DNA of 64,000 nt from Mucilaginibacter sp. (GCA_030445275.1 JAUCSE010000021.1:140397-204396), one strand, 5' to 3'. Positions 34,810 to 44,465 are shown, numbered from the stretch's first letter. Program-made: numbers and translations. The notes: generated from the sequence alone by a model not told the origin.

Positions 34810-35805
34810 ATGTCAATGAAAGTAACAATAGACGGGATACCCGTTGAAGTAGAACCGGGAACAAGCATACTGAATGCCGCAAGGCTGATCGGGGGCGATA
34901 TTGTTCCGCCTGCTATGTTCTATTACTCCAAGCTGGAAGTCAGTGGTGGTAAATGCCGTACCTGTTTGGTTAAGGTAAGCAAAGGCTCTGAAAAAGATCC
35001 GCGCCCTATGCCTAAGCTGGTTGCCTCATGCCGTACTACGGTTATGGATGGAATGGAGGTGCAAAATATAACTTCGCCCGAGGTGATCGAGGCGCGTAAA
35101 GGTGTGGTTGAAATGTTATTGATCAATCACCCGCTGGATTGCCCGGTGTGCGACCAGGCCGGCGAGTGCCATTTGCAAGACTTAGGTTTTGAACATGGCG
35201 CTGCTAAAACCCGCTATGAGTTTGACCGCCGTACGTTTGAAAAAATTGATATCGGCGATAAGATACAGCTGCACATGACGCGTTGTATTTTATGCTATCG
35301 TTGTGTATTCACTGCCGATCAGATCACCAATACACGTTTACATGGTATCCTGAACAGAGGCGATCATTCTGAAATATCAACCTATATAACCAAAGCGGTT
35401 GATAATGATTTTTCGGGCAATATCATTGATGTATGTCCGGTAGGTGCCTTAACAGATAAAACTTTCCGCTTTAAAAACCGGGTATGGTTTACCAAACCGG
35501 TTGAAGCACACCGCGATTGTGATAAATGCTGTGGTAAAACAACTTTATGGTACAAAGGCGAAGATGTGATCAGGGTAACCGGACGTAAGGATGTTTATGG
35601 CGAATTAGAGGAGTTTATTTGCAATACCTGCCGTTTTGATAAAAAGAAAACAGCTGATTGGGTAATTGAAGGCCCGCGTAAGGTATCGCATAAATCAGTT
35701 ATTAGCTCCAATCATTACGAATTTACACCGCTGCCGGTGGTTAAAACCAATCCGGTACTGATGGAAGCGAATAGAGAACAATTTGACAGAGACACACGCT
35801 TATAA
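34810..35805 (+). CDS. nuoG: NADH-quinone oxidoreductase subunit G, short form, with a missing N1b ligand
   Basis: This 331-residue protein has the ferredoxin-like N-terminal domain, the HxxxCxxCxxxxxC cluster (NHPLDCPVCDQAGEC), a [4Fe-4S] set (MTRCILCYRCVF, then DVCPVGALTDK) and the start of a further cluster domain (DCDKCCGK, then ICNTCRF). It ends there: the molybdopterin-oxidoreductase-like domain that brings E. coli NuoG to about 900 residues is absent, which I believe is usual in Bacteroidota. For the [2Fe-2S] cluster N1b, C49, C52 and C74 are present, but the first ligand position is F37 (PPAMFYYSKL, codon TTC) where Cys is expected (TGC differs by one base). It overlaps nuoH by one base. 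Confidence 0.94.
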   Translation: MSMKVTIDGIPVEVEPGTSILNAARLIGGDIVPPAMFYYSKLEVSGGKCRTCLVKVSKGSEKDPRPMPKLVASCRTTVMDGMEVQNITSPEVIEARKGVVEMLLINHPLDCPVCDQAGECHLQDLGFEHGAAKTRYEFDRRTFEKIDIGDKIQLHMTRCILCYRCVFTADQITNTRLHGILNRGDHSEISTYITKAVDNDFSGNIIDVCPVGALTDKTFRFKNRVWFTKPVEAHRDCDKCCGKTTLWYKGEDVIRVTGRKDVYGELEEFICNTCRFDKKKTADWVIEGPRKVSHKSVISSNHYEFTPLPVVKTNPVLMEANREQFDRDTRL

Positions 35806-36848
35806 TGGGATTAGCAGATATAGTAATTAAGTTTGTACTGATAGTGATCATTTTTGCTATCAGCTTGGTTGTGGCCATGTATTCAACCTATGCCGAGCGT
35901 AAGGTTGCCGCGTTTTTCCAGGACAGGATTGGTCCTAATCGCGCAGGTCCGTGGGGACTTTTACAACCATTGGCCGATGGTGGCAAAATGTTCCTGAAAG
36001 AAGAGATCATCCCAACCAATGCAACACCATTTCTGTTTATTGTAGGGCCATCACTGGCTATACTCACAGCCTGTATAGGTTCGGCAGTGATACCCTGGGG
36101 ACAAAAACTAACCATTGGCAGCCATGTAGTTGATCTGCAGGTTACTGATATCAACGTAGGTGTGCTTTACATATTTGGCGTAGTGTCATTAGGTGTTTAT
36201 GGCGTAATGATAGGTGGCTGGGCATCCAACAATAAGTATTCGTTATTAGGCGCTATCCGCGCGGCATCGCAAAATATCAGCTACGAAATTTCGATGGGTT
36301 TATCCATCATCGCTTTGCTGATGTTGACCGGTACTTTAAGTCTGCGTGAAATCGCAGAACAACAACACGGTTTTTGGGCTAATGGCTGGTTTACGTGGAA
36401 TGTTTTCAGACAACCCTTAGGGTTCCTGATATTCATTGTTTGTGCCTTTGCCGAAACTAACCGCAGCCCTTTTGATTTGCCTGAGTGCGAAACCGAGCTG
36501 GTGGGTGGTTATCATACCGAGTATTCATCAATGAAACTGGGTTTTTACCTGTTTGCAGAATACATTAACATGTTCATATCATCGGCAGTAATGGCTACCT
36601 TATATTTTGGTGGTTATAATTTTCCGTTTATGCATCACTTGGGTTTATCAGAAAATCTGGTAACCATATTGGGCGTGGTGTTCCTGTTCGCTAAGATATT
36701 TGCATTCATCTTCTTTTTCATGTGGGTACGCTGGACAATCCCGCGTTTCCGCTATGATCAGCTGATGGATCTGGGCTGGAAAGTATTGATACCTTTGGCT
36801 ATTGCCAACATCATACTAACCGGTTTAATAACAACTTTTTTAAAATAA
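35805..36848 (+). CDS. nuoH: NADH-quinone oxidoreductase subunit H
   Basis: NuoH is the membrane subunit that links the quinone site to the proton channels. The 347-residue protein has about eight TM helices. Family motifs are ERKVAAFFQDRIGPNRAGPW in the first loop and FAETNRSPFDLPECETELV with the following GGYHTEYSS, both lining the quinone cavity. The C-terminal MWVRWTIPRFRYDQLMDLGW is also typical. The start overlaps the nuoG stop (TAATG). nuoI follows after 11 bp. Confidence 0.97.
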   Translation: MGLADIVIKFVLIVIIFAISLVVAMYSTYAERKVAAFFQDRIGPNRAGPWGLLQPLADGGKMFLKEEIIPTNATPFLFIVGPSLAILTACIGSAVIPWGQKLTIGSHVVDLQVTDINVGVLYIFGVVSLGVYGVMIGGWASNNKYSLLGAIRAASQNISYEISMGLSIIALLMLTGTLSLREIAEQQHGFWANGWFTWNVFRQPLGFLIFIVCAFAETNRSPFDLPECETELVGGYHTEYSSMKLGFYLFAEYINMFISSAVMATLYFGGYNFPFMHHLGLSENLVTILGVVFLFAKIFAFIFFFMWVRWTIPRFRYDQLMDLGWKVLIPLAIANIILTGLITTFLK

Positions 36849-36859
36849 GCATATAACTA

Positions 36860-37357
36860 ATGGAATCATTAAGTAATAAGCGCAAAGTGTTGGAAATTAA
36901 GCCACTCAATTTTTTAGAGCGTGCTTATCTGCCGGCCATTATGGGCGGCCTTGCCACTACCATGAAACACTTCTTCAAGAAACCGGTAACCATAAGTTAT
37001 CCTGAAGAGAAACGTGAATTTTCTGAAAACTTTCGCGGTATGCACTCGCTTAAACGCGATGAGGATGGCAAGGAACGCTGCACCGCCTGCGGATTGTGCG
37101 CCCTTTCATGCCCGGCCGAAGCCATTACCATGACTGCTGCTGAGCGCCAGCCTGGTGAAGAAAACTTATATCGCGAAGAAAAATACGCCGCTGTTTATGA
37201 AATAAATATGCTGCGCTGCATTTTTTGCGGATTGTGCGAAGAGGCTTGTCCTAAGGAAGCTATTTACCTTGACGGTGATATTGTGCCTGCCGACTATTTG
37301 AGGAAGGATTTTATTTACGGTAAAGACAAATTAGTAGAGGCCCCCTTAAATCAATAA
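36860..37357 (+). CDS. nuoI: NADH-quinone oxidoreductase subunit I
   Basis: This ferredoxin-like subunit with two [4Fe-4S] clusters (N6a and N6b) passes electrons from NuoG to NuoB. Both CxxCxxCxxxCP motifs are intact: RCTACGLCALSCPAEA and RCIFCGLCEEACPKEA. The protein has 165 residues, including a short hydrophobic lead (LERAYLPAIMGGLATTMKH) that packs against the membrane arm. The gap to nuoJ contains a TAnnTTTG box and a small hairpin. Confidence 0.97.
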   Translation: MESLSNKRKVLEIKPLNFLERAYLPAIMGGLATTMKHFFKKPVTISYPEEKREFSENFRGMHSLKRDEDGKERCTACGLCALSCPAEAITMTAAERQPGEENLYREEKYAAVYEINMLRCIFCGLCEEACPKEAIYLDGDIVPADYLRKDFIYGKDKLVEAPLNQ

Positions 37358-37365
37358 AGAAGTTT

Positions 37366-37402
37366 TATACCTTTGCCCAACTCTTTTAACAGGGCAAGGG
37401 TA
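37366..37402 (+). promoter_or_regulatory. Possible internal promoter and hairpin before nuoJ
   Basis: TACCTTTG at 37368-37375 matches TAnnTTTG. The overlapping inverted repeat CCTTTGCCC and GGGCAAGGG (about 37369-37401) could form a 9-bp hairpin. It may boost or modulate expression of the membrane-arm genes nuoJ-N. Confidence 0.35.
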
Positions 37403-37418
37403 TTTTGTAAATATAAAC

Positions 37419-37916
37419 ATGAGTACATTTTACTTCATCGCGTTTTTGTCCATATTCTTTTCGATATTGGTTATCTCGGCTAAAAATCCGGTACATAGTA
37501 TCCTTTATCTGATACTTACTTTTTTTACGTTCACCATTCACTATATTTTATTGAATGCCCAGTTTTTGGCTATCGTTAATTTTATAGTGTACATGGGGGC
37601 CATACTGGTATTGTTCCTGTACACGCTGATGTTGATCAATCTGAACAAGGAGAGCGAACCTGTTAAACCATTTATGGTGAAATTTGCGGGTGTATTTGGT
37701 GGTGGTATTTTAATAGTGGCCCTGGTGGCTTCGTTAAAGTCAATCGGTATATCTGATCCTGTAATACTGAAGAATCCTGATCTGGGCCTCGTGAAAAATC
37801 TGGGTAAAGTATTGTTTAATGAATTTTTACTGCCATTTGAAGTATCGTCAGTATTGCTGTTATCGGCAATGGTGGGCGCGGTTCTGTTGGCTACTAAAGA
37901 CCCTAAAGCTGCATAA
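37419..37916 (+). CDS. nuoJ: NADH-quinone oxidoreductase subunit J
   Basis: This membrane-arm subunit of complex I has 165 residues and five predicted TM helices. The conserved third helix AIVNFIVYMGAILVLFLYTL holds the pi-bulge region typical of NuoJ/ND6. The N-terminal segment SAKNPVHSILYLILTFFTF is also characteristic. nuoK begins 2 bp after the stop, and the two are coupled. Confidence 0.95.
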   Translation: MSTFYFIAFLSIFFSILVISAKNPVHSILYLILTFFTFTIHYILLNAQFLAIVNFIVYMGAILVLFLYTLMLINLNKESEPVKPFMVKFAGVFGGGILIVALVASLKSIGISDPVILKNPDLGLVKNLGKVLFNEFLLPFEVSSVLLLSAMVGAVLLATKDPKAA

Positions 37917-37918
37917 TA

Positions 37919-38248
37919 ATGGATAGTTTAACAAATACCATACACGCGGTACCGCTTAATCATTATATATTATTAAGCACCATCATTTTTTCGATAGGAG
38001 TTATCGGCGTTTTGATCCGTCGTAATGCCATTGTGATCTTTATGTCGGTTGAGCTGATGCTTAACGCGGTTAACCTGTTACTCGCAGCCTTCTCTGTTTA
38101 CAGGGGCGATGCCAGCGGACAGGTTTTCGTGTTTTTTATTATGGCGCTTGCCGCCGCCGAAGTTGCTGTAGGCTTGGCTATCATTGTAATGATATACCGT
38201 AATACTAACTCGGTTGATATCAACGTGCTGAACAGGCTGAAGTGGTAA
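37919..38248 (+). CDS. nuoK: NADH-quinone oxidoreductase subunit K
   Basis: This 109-residue subunit has three TM helices. The two conserved membrane glutamates of NuoK/ND4L are visible in FMSVELMLNAVNLLLAAF and in ALAAAEVAVGLAIIVMIYR, which lie in the proton path. NHYILLSTIIFSIGVIGVL is the expected first helix. A long imperfect hairpin overlapping its stop codon separates it from nuoL. Confidence 0.96.
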   Translation: MDSLTNTIHAVPLNHYILLSTIIFSIGVIGVLIRRNAIVIFMSVELMLNAVNLLLAAFSVYRGDASGQVFVFFIMALAAAEVAVGLAIIVMIYRNTNSVDINVLNRLKW

Positions 38249-38380
38249 CCCCACCCAACCCTCCCCAAAGAGGAGGACTTTGAAAATGAATGTTACATCT
38301 GCTTTAAGGCAGGTTATAAATAAATTAAAATAAAAAGAAACTTAAAGTCTCTCCTTTTGGGGGAGATTTAGAGGGGGTTT
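38247..38380. repeat. Imperfect inverted repeat of C-rich/G-rich arms between nuoK and nuoL
   Basis: The left arm AACCCCACCCAACCCTCCCC plus AAAGAGGAGGACTTTG is complementary, with mismatches, to the right arm CTTAAAGTCTCTCCTTTTGG plus GGGAGATTTAGAGGGGGTTT ending at 38380. The arms are about 38 nt with an AT-rich spacer of about 55 nt. The element starts inside the nuoK stop codon and ends 7 bp before nuoL. Confidence 0.72.
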
Positions 38381-38387
38381 ATATAAC

Positions 38388-40301
38388 ATGGATAAATACA
38401 TCTGGCTTATTCCCATATTACCGTTAGCCGGTTTTATTATTAACGGATTTGGCCGCAATTCATTATCAAAAAACGTAATTGGCTTTATTGGAAGTCTGCT
38501 GGTACTGGTATCTTTTGGTTTAAGTCTCGCAGTTTTCTTCCAGATCAAATCAACCGGTCATCCTATCAATGTTACTTATTTCGATTGGATCTCTGTTGGG
38601 GCATTAAAAATACCATTCGCATTTTTGGTAGATCAGTTGAGTTCTATCATGTTGCTTATTATAACCGGTGTTGGTTTCCTGATCCATCTGTACTCTGTAG
38701 GTTATATGCATGACGATAAAGGTTTCGGCAAGTTTTTCGCTTACCTGAACCTATTTGTGTTCTTTATGCTTTTACTGGTAATGGGTTCAAACTACCTTAT
38801 CATGTTCATTGGTTGGGAGGGCGTAGGTTTATGCTCATACCTGTTAATAGGTTTCTGGTACACCAATCCTAGTTATGCAGATGCTGCCAAAAAAGCCTTT
38901 ATCATGAACCGTATTGGCGACCTGGGCTTTTTATTAGGGGTGTTCACCATTATATATGTTTTTGGCAGCATTGAGTTTGCAACTATATTCCCCAAGGCAG
39001 CAACCATGAAAGTTGGTTCGGCTCCATTCTTTACGGTTACTATATTATTGTTTGTGGGAGCGGTAGGTAAATCGGCACAGTTGCCTTTGTTTACCTGGCT
39101 GCCCGATGCCATGGCCGGTCCAACCCCAGTATCAGCATTGATACACGCAGCAACCATGGTTACGGCAGGTATCTATATGATAGCCCGTTCAAACATATTT
39201 TATACACTGGCTCCGGATGTCATGGAGATTATAGCGATAGTAGGTTTAGCCACCGCGCTATTTGCCGCGCTGATTGCTTTAACACAAACCGATATTAAAA
39301 AGGTACTGGCTTATTCAACCGTATCACAATTGGGTTATATGTTTTTAGGTTTAGGTGTGGGTGCATACACCGGAGCTTTCTTCCACGTATTAACACATGC
39401 ATTTTTCAAAGCTTTATTATTCCTGGGTGCAGGTTCGGTGATCCATGCCATGGGTGGCGAACAGGATATGCGCAAAATGGGTGGCTTAAAAGGTAAAATC
39501 AAAGTGACCTTTGCTACCATGCTGATCGGTACCATAGCTATTTCAGGGATCCCCCCATTCTCGGGTTTCTTTTCAAAAGACGAAATCCTGGCTCATGCCT
39601 ATGCACATAGCACCACGTTTTATGTAATAGGCGTATTTACCGCTATGCTTACCTCATTCTATATGTTCCGGATGCTGTACCTTACTTTTTACGGCAAGTT
39701 CCGTGGTACACATGAGCAGGAGCACCATGTACATGAGTCGCCGGCAAGTATGACCATTCCGCTTATTGTGTTGGCCATCCTTTCTATAGTTGGTGGTTTT
39801 ATTGGTGTGCCCGAGGTATTAGGCGGTCACCATGAGCTGGAGCATTTCCTGGCGCCGGTATTTGAGAAATCAAATGCCATTATGGGCGAACATCATCTAC
39901 AGGCAAGTACCGAGTATATACTGATGGCTTTTTCAGTAGGCGTTGCCTTGGTAGCGTTGATATATGCTTATATCAAATACGCTAAAAACGGTAGTGTTCC
40001 GGTGGCTGATACAGAGGAGCGTCCTGCATTGACCAGTATATCATACCATAAATTTTATATCGATGAGCTTTATGATACGATTATCCGTAAACCGTTGGAT
40101 TTCCTTTCCACATTTTTTTACAACGTGGTGGAGCGTCTGGGTATTGATGGCCTGGTGAACGGATTGGGTAAAGGTACTATTGAAACCAGCAAGGGCTTGC
40201 GTTTACTGCAAACCGGTAATGTGGGTTTCTACATATTTATCATGGTACTGGGTATTATTGCTGTATTGGCGTATAGCATATTTGGATTAACTAAAATATA
40301 A
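38388..40301 (+). CDS. nuoL: NADH-quinone oxidoreductase subunit L
   Basis: This is the largest antiporter-like proton-pumping subunit, 637 residues with about 15 TM helices plus the long lateral helix near the C-terminus. Key motifs are GWEGVGLCSYLLIGFWY (the channel Glu), the AVGKSAQLPLFTWLPDAMAG segment (channel Lys) and GPTPVSALIHAATMVTAGIY. The His-rich stretch EQEHHVHESP in the loop after the core is common. It is followed by nuoM after 23 bp. Confidence 0.97.
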   Translation: MDKYIWLIPILPLAGFIINGFGRNSLSKNVIGFIGSLLVLVSFGLSLAVFFQIKSTGHPINVTYFDWISVGALKIPFAFLVDQLSSIMLLIITGVGFLIHLYSVGYMHDDKGFGKFFAYLNLFVFFMLLLVMGSNYLIMFIGWEGVGLCSYLLIGFWYTNPSYADAAKKAFIMNRIGDLGFLLGVFTIIYVFGSIEFATIFPKAATMKVGSAPFFTVTILLFVGAVGKSAQLPLFTWLPDAMAGPTPVSALIHAATMVTAGIYMIARSNIFYTLAPDVMEIIAIVGLATALFAALIALTQTDIKKVLAYSTVSQLGYMFLGLGVGAYTGAFFHVLTHAFFKALLFLGAGSVIHAMGGEQDMRKMGGLKGKIKVTFATMLIGTIAISGIPPFSGFFSKDEILAHAYAHSTTFYVIGVFTAMLTSFYMFRMLYLTFYGKFRGTHEQEHHVHESPASMTIPLIVLAILSIVGGFIGVPEVLGGHHELEHFLAPVFEKSNAIMGEHHLQASTEYILMAFSVGVALVALIYAYIKYAKNGSVPVADTEERPALTSISYHKFYIDELYDTIIRKPLDFLSTFFYNVVERLGIDGLVNGLGKGTIETSKGLRLLQTGNVGFYIFIMVLGIIAVLAYSIFGLTKI

Positions 40302-40324
40302 ACGATAAGCGTTTACCATATAAC

Positions 40325-41797
40325 ATGACCGTTAGTATATTAATTTTTTTACCAGTAGTTGCCGCAATTATTGTTGCCTTATTAAAAAATGAGGTTGCCA
40401 AATATGCTGCATTGTTTTTCTCCGTTGCCGAACTGGTAATAGCCGGCATATTTTTAAGCCGCTTTACACCTGATGCATCTACCCAGTTTATTATTGACGT
40501 ACCATGGATAACCAAATTTGGCATTTATTTTAGTGCCGGTATTGATGGCATCAGCATGATCATGGTATTATTGACCACGTTGCTTGTTCCACTTATTATT
40601 TTATCCACCTTTCAGCATGAGCATAAAAATGCGGGCGCTTTTTATGGTTTGATATTGTTTATGCAGGCTGGCCTGCTGGTAGTGTTTACTGCACTTGACG
40701 GATTTTTATTCTACGTAGGATGGGAAGCCGCGCTAATACCGATCTACTTTATATGTGCCCTGTGGGGTGGTGAAAATCGCATCCGCATCACCATTAAGTT
40801 TTTTATATACACGTTTGCCGGCTCGTTATTTATGCTGATAGGTATCATTTACCTGTACCTGCAAACACCAGGTAAAACATATGACCTGCACGAATTTTAC
40901 AGAGTAGCATTAGATGCACGCCACCAGTCATTTGTATTCTGGGCATTTTTCCTGGCCTTTGCCATTAAGATGCCTTTGTTTCCATTCCATACCTGGCAAC
41001 CGGATACTTATACCGAAGCGCCAACCGCGGGTACCATGATGTTATCAGGTATTATGCTTAAAATGGGTATTTACGGTGTTATTCGCTGGTTAATACCAAA
41101 CGCGCCAATCGGTTTTATACAATGGCAAAGCCTGGTGATCATATTAGCGGTGATCAGTATTATATATGCATCGCTTATTGCCTTTAATCAAAAAGATGGT
41201 AAACGCTTAGTGGCTTACTCATCCATAGCACACGTTGGTCTGATAGCTGCCGGTATATTTGCCTGGAACTTACAGGGTATACAGGGTGCCATGATACAAA
41301 TGCTAAACCACGGTATCAACGTAGTGGGTATGTTCTTTATCTGGGATATTATCAGCAGAAGATTAAAGACCCGCGATATCAGTCAGCTGGGCGGTATTGC
41401 TAAAGTAGCGCCGCAGTTTTCCATCGCTTTTTTAATTATTGTATTAGGTACAGTAGGCTTACCATTAACCAACGGTTTTATTGGTGAGTTTTTATTATTG
41501 AGTGGTGTTTTTCAATACAGCGCTCAACATTATGTGAACATTGTACTGGCAACTGTAGCAGGCTTAACCATCATTTTTGGAGCGGTATATATGCTGCGGA
41601 TGTACAAAAATGTAATGCAAGGCGAAACTAACGAATTGACTGCCACTTTTACAGACATCACCGGATCAGAAAAATTAACATTGGGTATTATCTGTATATT
41701 GATCATTGTAATAGGTGTTTACCCGCATCCTATTATGCAGATATCTGAAGCGGCCGTTAATAATTTAATACACACTGTAAATGCAAGGGTTAATTAA
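40325..41797 (+). CDS. nuoM: NADH-quinone oxidoreductase subunit M
   Basis: This antiporter-like subunit of the complex I membrane arm has 490 residues and about 14 TM helices. It shows the channel Glu in FYVGWEAALIPIYFICALWG, Lys in FFLAFAIKMPLFPFHTWQPD, and the signature TEAPTAGTMMLSGIMLKMGI. The later LVAYSSIAHVGLIAAGIFAW with an adjacent GIQGAMIQMLNHG is typical of NuoM/ND4. It lies between nuoL and nuoN in standard order. Confidence 0.97.
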   Translation: MTVSILIFLPVVAAIIVALLKNEVAKYAALFFSVAELVIAGIFLSRFTPDASTQFIIDVPWITKFGIYFSAGIDGISMIMVLLTTLLVPLIILSTFQHEHKNAGAFYGLILFMQAGLLVVFTALDGFLFYVGWEAALIPIYFICALWGGENRIRITIKFFIYTFAGSLFMLIGIIYLYLQTPGKTYDLHEFYRVALDARHQSFVFWAFFLAFAIKMPLFPFHTWQPDTYTEAPTAGTMMLSGIMLKMGIYGVIRWLIPNAPIGFIQWQSLVIILAVISIIYASLIAFNQKDGKRLVAYSSIAHVGLIAAGIFAWNLQGIQGAMIQMLNHGINVVGMFFIWDIISRRLKTRDISQLGGIAKVAPQFSIAFLIIVLGTVGLPLTNGFIGEFLLLSGVFQYSAQHYVNIVLATVAGLTIIFGAVYMLRMYKNVMQGETNELTATFTDITGSEKLTLGIICILIIVIGVYPHPIMQISEAAVNNLIHTVNARVN

Positions 41798-41823
41798 TTT
41801 AACTTTTAGAATTTAAAACATAA

Positions 41824-43200
41824 ATGACTACTTTAATCATCATATCTATTTTGCCCATCGTGCTTTTGTACCTTGGTTTATATAAGGCTACAAAGTCATT
41901 ATTACCGGTTACTATTGTGGGCTTATTAGTGGCCTTAGGCTTTGCCATTGCTCAATGGAATAATGCTGCCCTGCCTATTTATCATGGTATGATGATGTTT
42001 GATAATTTCTCTGTCGCGTTTTCAGGCATCACTATTATAGCCACTATTCTTATCCTGATGTTATCAGGTGGGTATTTTGAAAAGATCAGCAAAAATGTCG
42101 CCGAGTACTATGCTATTATATTGTTTTCGCTGGCAGGTATCATCGTAATGCTTTCGTTTTATAATCTGGTGATGCTGTTTATCGGCATCGAGATCATGTC
42201 AGTAAGTTTATATATACTGGCAGGTATTAAGAAAAGCGATTTTGCATCAAATGAGGCCGCATTGAAATACTTCCTGATGGGAGCGTTTTCAACAGGGTTC
42301 TTGCTATTTGGTATCACCCTGATATATGGTTCAACAGGATCTTTCAGTTTAGAGGTGATAAAAGAATGGGTTTTATCTCATCCGCATATCGACCCTATGT
42401 TTTATACAGGTATAGCGTTGATCATTGTTGGTCTTTGTTTTAAAGTAGGCGCTGCCCCTTTCCATTTCTGGACACCGGATGTATACGAAGGTTCACCAAC
42501 CCTGATTACCGCGTTCATGTCAACCGTAGTAAAAACCGCTGGCTTTGCAGCTTTTTTGCGTTTGTTTTCGGTATGCTTTGCACCCCTGTCTGACTTTTGG
42601 GTACCAGTATTATTGGTTATTACTGTTATCACTTTATTTATTGGCAACATTACAGCGCTGTATCAGCAAAGCTTTAAGCGTATGCTGGCGTTTTCAAGTA
42701 TATCGCATGCTGGCTATTTACTTTTCGCTATTGTAGGTTTAGGTGTGGGATCGGCAAATTCAGTGTTTATTTATGCTACCGCATATTCCATCGCATCTAT
42801 TATAGCTTTTGGTAGCCTGATCTTGGTGCAGCAGCAAAGCGGCAATGATAGTTTTGATAGCTTTAACGGACTGGCAAAAAAGAATCCTTTCCTGGCATTG
42901 GTATTAACTATAGCCATGCTTTCATTAGCCGGCATACCACTTACTGCTGGCTTTATCGGTAAATTCTTCATGTTTTCAGGAGCGATAGCCAAATACCAGG
43001 TTTGGTTGGTTATTATAGCTGTAGTAAACGCTATTATCAGCATTTTTTATTATTTCAGGGTTATTATAGCTATGTATTTCCGCTCGGCCGAACGTGCGGA
43101 ACTGGCTGTGCCTGCTTATTATAAAATTGTATTTGCCATCTCGGCATTGGTAACTATCCTTATTGGTATCTACCCTGATTTTATAGCCCGCTTCATTTAA
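41824..43200 (+). CDS. nuoN: NADH-quinone oxidoreductase subunit N
   Basis: The third antiporter-like subunit, 458 residues with about 14 TM helices. Motifs include VMLFIGIEIMSVSLYILAGI (channel Glu), GLCFKVGAAPFHFWTPDVYE (Lys and the family PFHxWTPDVYEG signature) and RMLAFSSISHAGYLLFAIVG. It closes the nuo operon. No strong terminator follows; 57 bp later the DedA gene begins, so some read-through is likely. Confidence 0.96.
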   Translation: MTTLIIISILPIVLLYLGLYKATKSLLPVTIVGLLVALGFAIAQWNNAALPIYHGMMMFDNFSVAFSGITIIATILILMLSGGYFEKISKNVAEYYAIILFSLAGIIVMLSFYNLVMLFIGIEIMSVSLYILAGIKKSDFASNEAALKYFLMGAFSTGFLLFGITLIYGSTGSFSLEVIKEWVLSHPHIDPMFYTGIALIIVGLCFKVGAAPFHFWTPDVYEGSPTLITAFMSTVVKTAGFAAFLRLFSVCFAPLSDFWVPVLLVITVITLFIGNITALYQQSFKRMLAFSSISHAGYLLFAIVGLGVGSANSVFIYATAYSIASIIAFGSLILVQQQSGNDSFDSFNGLAKKNPFLALVLTIAMLSLAGIPLTAGFIGKFFMFSGAIAKYQVWLVIIAVVNAIISIFYYFRVIIAMYFRSAERAELAVPAYYKIVFAISALVTILIGIYPDFIARFI

Positions 43201-43257
43201 TCGGTAAACGAATAACTGCAAATTGATTTAATATTTGTAGTTTTACAGATATAGTGA

Positions 43258-43899
43258 ATGGAAAGTTTTTGGGAATACCTTCAAAATTTAACGGACGCTC
43301 AATCCATCATAAGCAAGGGAGGCTTTTATCTCTTGCTTGTTGTTGTTTTTGCTGAAACCGGCTTGTTTTTTGGTTTTTTTTTACCAGGAGATTATTTGTT
43401 GTTTATGGCAGGCCTGCTATGCTCGGCTGGCAAGGTTGATGTAACTATATCCACTTTAGTGTTATCGCTTGTAGGAGCAGGAGTATTAGGAAATTTTGCG
43501 GGATATTGGTTTGGTTTTAGGACAGGACCGGTGTTGTTTAACAAAAGCGATTCGCTGTTTTTTAAGAAACGTTACGTAACCCTCGCCAGCGAATTTTATA
43601 ACAAATACGGCGGCATGGCACTCATTTTAGGTAGATTTTTCCCAATAGTTAGAACATTTGCTCCTATATTTGCAGGAGTTGTTAAAGTTGATATAAAGAA
43701 GTTTACTTTATATAACTTTATAGGCAGCGTTACCTGGGTATGTACATTTACTTTGGGTGGCTTTTTTTTGGGGAAAAGATTTCCGCAGTTGCAGAATTAC
43801 CTGCAGTATATAGTTATAGGACTTATACTGATTACCTCAATTCCACTTATTATTGCCTATATAAGAAAGAAATATTTAGAAGCAAAAGAAATAAAATAA
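43258..43899 (+). CDS. DedA family membrane protein
   Basis: This 213-residue polytopic protein of the DedA/SNARE-associated (VTT) family has four to five hydrophobic segments. Motifs are FAETGLFFGFFLPGDYLLFM (E and the re-entrant FLPGD), the GNFAGYWFG segment, and the ILGRFFPIVRTFAPIFAGV signature (R of the family GRFxPxxRxxxP motif). DedA proteins are half-type flippases or proton-linked transporters; some recycle undecaprenyl phosphate. The specific substrate is not evident. Pyrophosphatase follows after 14 bp. Confidence 0.92.
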   Translation: MESFWEYLQNLTDAQSIISKGGFYLLLVVVFAETGLFFGFFLPGDYLLFMAGLLCSAGKVDVTISTLVLSLVGAGVLGNFAGYWFGFRTGPVLFNKSDSLFFKKRYVTLASEFYNKYGGMALILGRFFPIVRTFAPIFAGVVKVDIKKFTLYNFIGSVTWVCTFTLGGFFLGKRFPQLQNYLQYIVIGLILITSIPLIIAYIRKKYLEAKEIK

Positions 43900-43913
43900 A
43901 CATAATATACTAA

Positions 43914-44462
43914 ATGAGTACTCAACACCCCTGGCACCAGGTTTCTCCTGGCGAGAATATTCCTGAAATTGTTAATGCTATAATTGAAATACCTAAGGGT
44001 TCAAAAGCGAAGTATGAAATTGATAAAGACTCTGGTTTGTTAAAATTAGACCGGGTTTTGTTTTCATCAGTAATGTACCCGGCCAATTATGGCTTTATCC
44101 CACAAACCTATTGCGACGATAAAGATCCGTTGGACATTCTGGTACTTTGTTCTATCGACGTTTTCCCGATGTCAATCATCGAAGCAAAGGTAGTAGGTGT
44201 GATGCACATGGTTGATAATGGTGAGCAGGATGATAAGATTATAGCGGTGGCTAAGAACGATATGTCTGTAAACTATATCAATGACCTGAATGAATTACCG
44301 CCGCATGCTATGACTGAGATAGTACGTTTCTTTAAAGATTATAAAAAACTGGAAGGCAAGAACGTAACTATTGAACATTTATTAGGTTTACGTTACGCAC
44401 ATAAAGTGATACAAGAAAGCCTGGAATTGTATAAAACTACTTTTCCTGAGTACAATCAATAA
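43914..44462 (+). CDS. ppa: Inorganic pyrophosphatase, family I
   Basis: Soluble pyrophosphatase splits PPi to phosphate and drives biosynthetic reactions in the cytosol. The 182-residue protein has the active-site block [20 protein letters not shown] (the DxxDPxD Mg-binding motif), an [21 protein letters not shown]-terminal region and the [20 protein letters not shown] strand. Length is in the usual family I range. It lies 14 bp after the DedA gene and is followed at once by the CNNM-type gene. Confidence 0.96.
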   Translation: MSTQHPWHQVSPGENIPEIVNAIIEIPKGSKAKYEIDKDSGLLKLDRVLFSSVMYPANYGFIPQTYCDDKDPLDILVLCSIDVFPMSIIEAKVVGVMHMVDNGEQDDKIIAVAKNDMSVNYINDLNELPPHAMTEIVRFFKDYKKLEGKNVTIEHLLGLRYAHKVIQESLELYKTTFPEYNQ

Positions 44463-44465
44463 TTG

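Noticed and set aside
34810..35805. Frameshifted or truncated nuoG
   Set aside because: The short form ends naturally at the overlap with nuoH, with no remnant of a molybdopterin domain; short NuoG appears normal for the phylum. Only the Cys-to-Phe change is kept as a finding.
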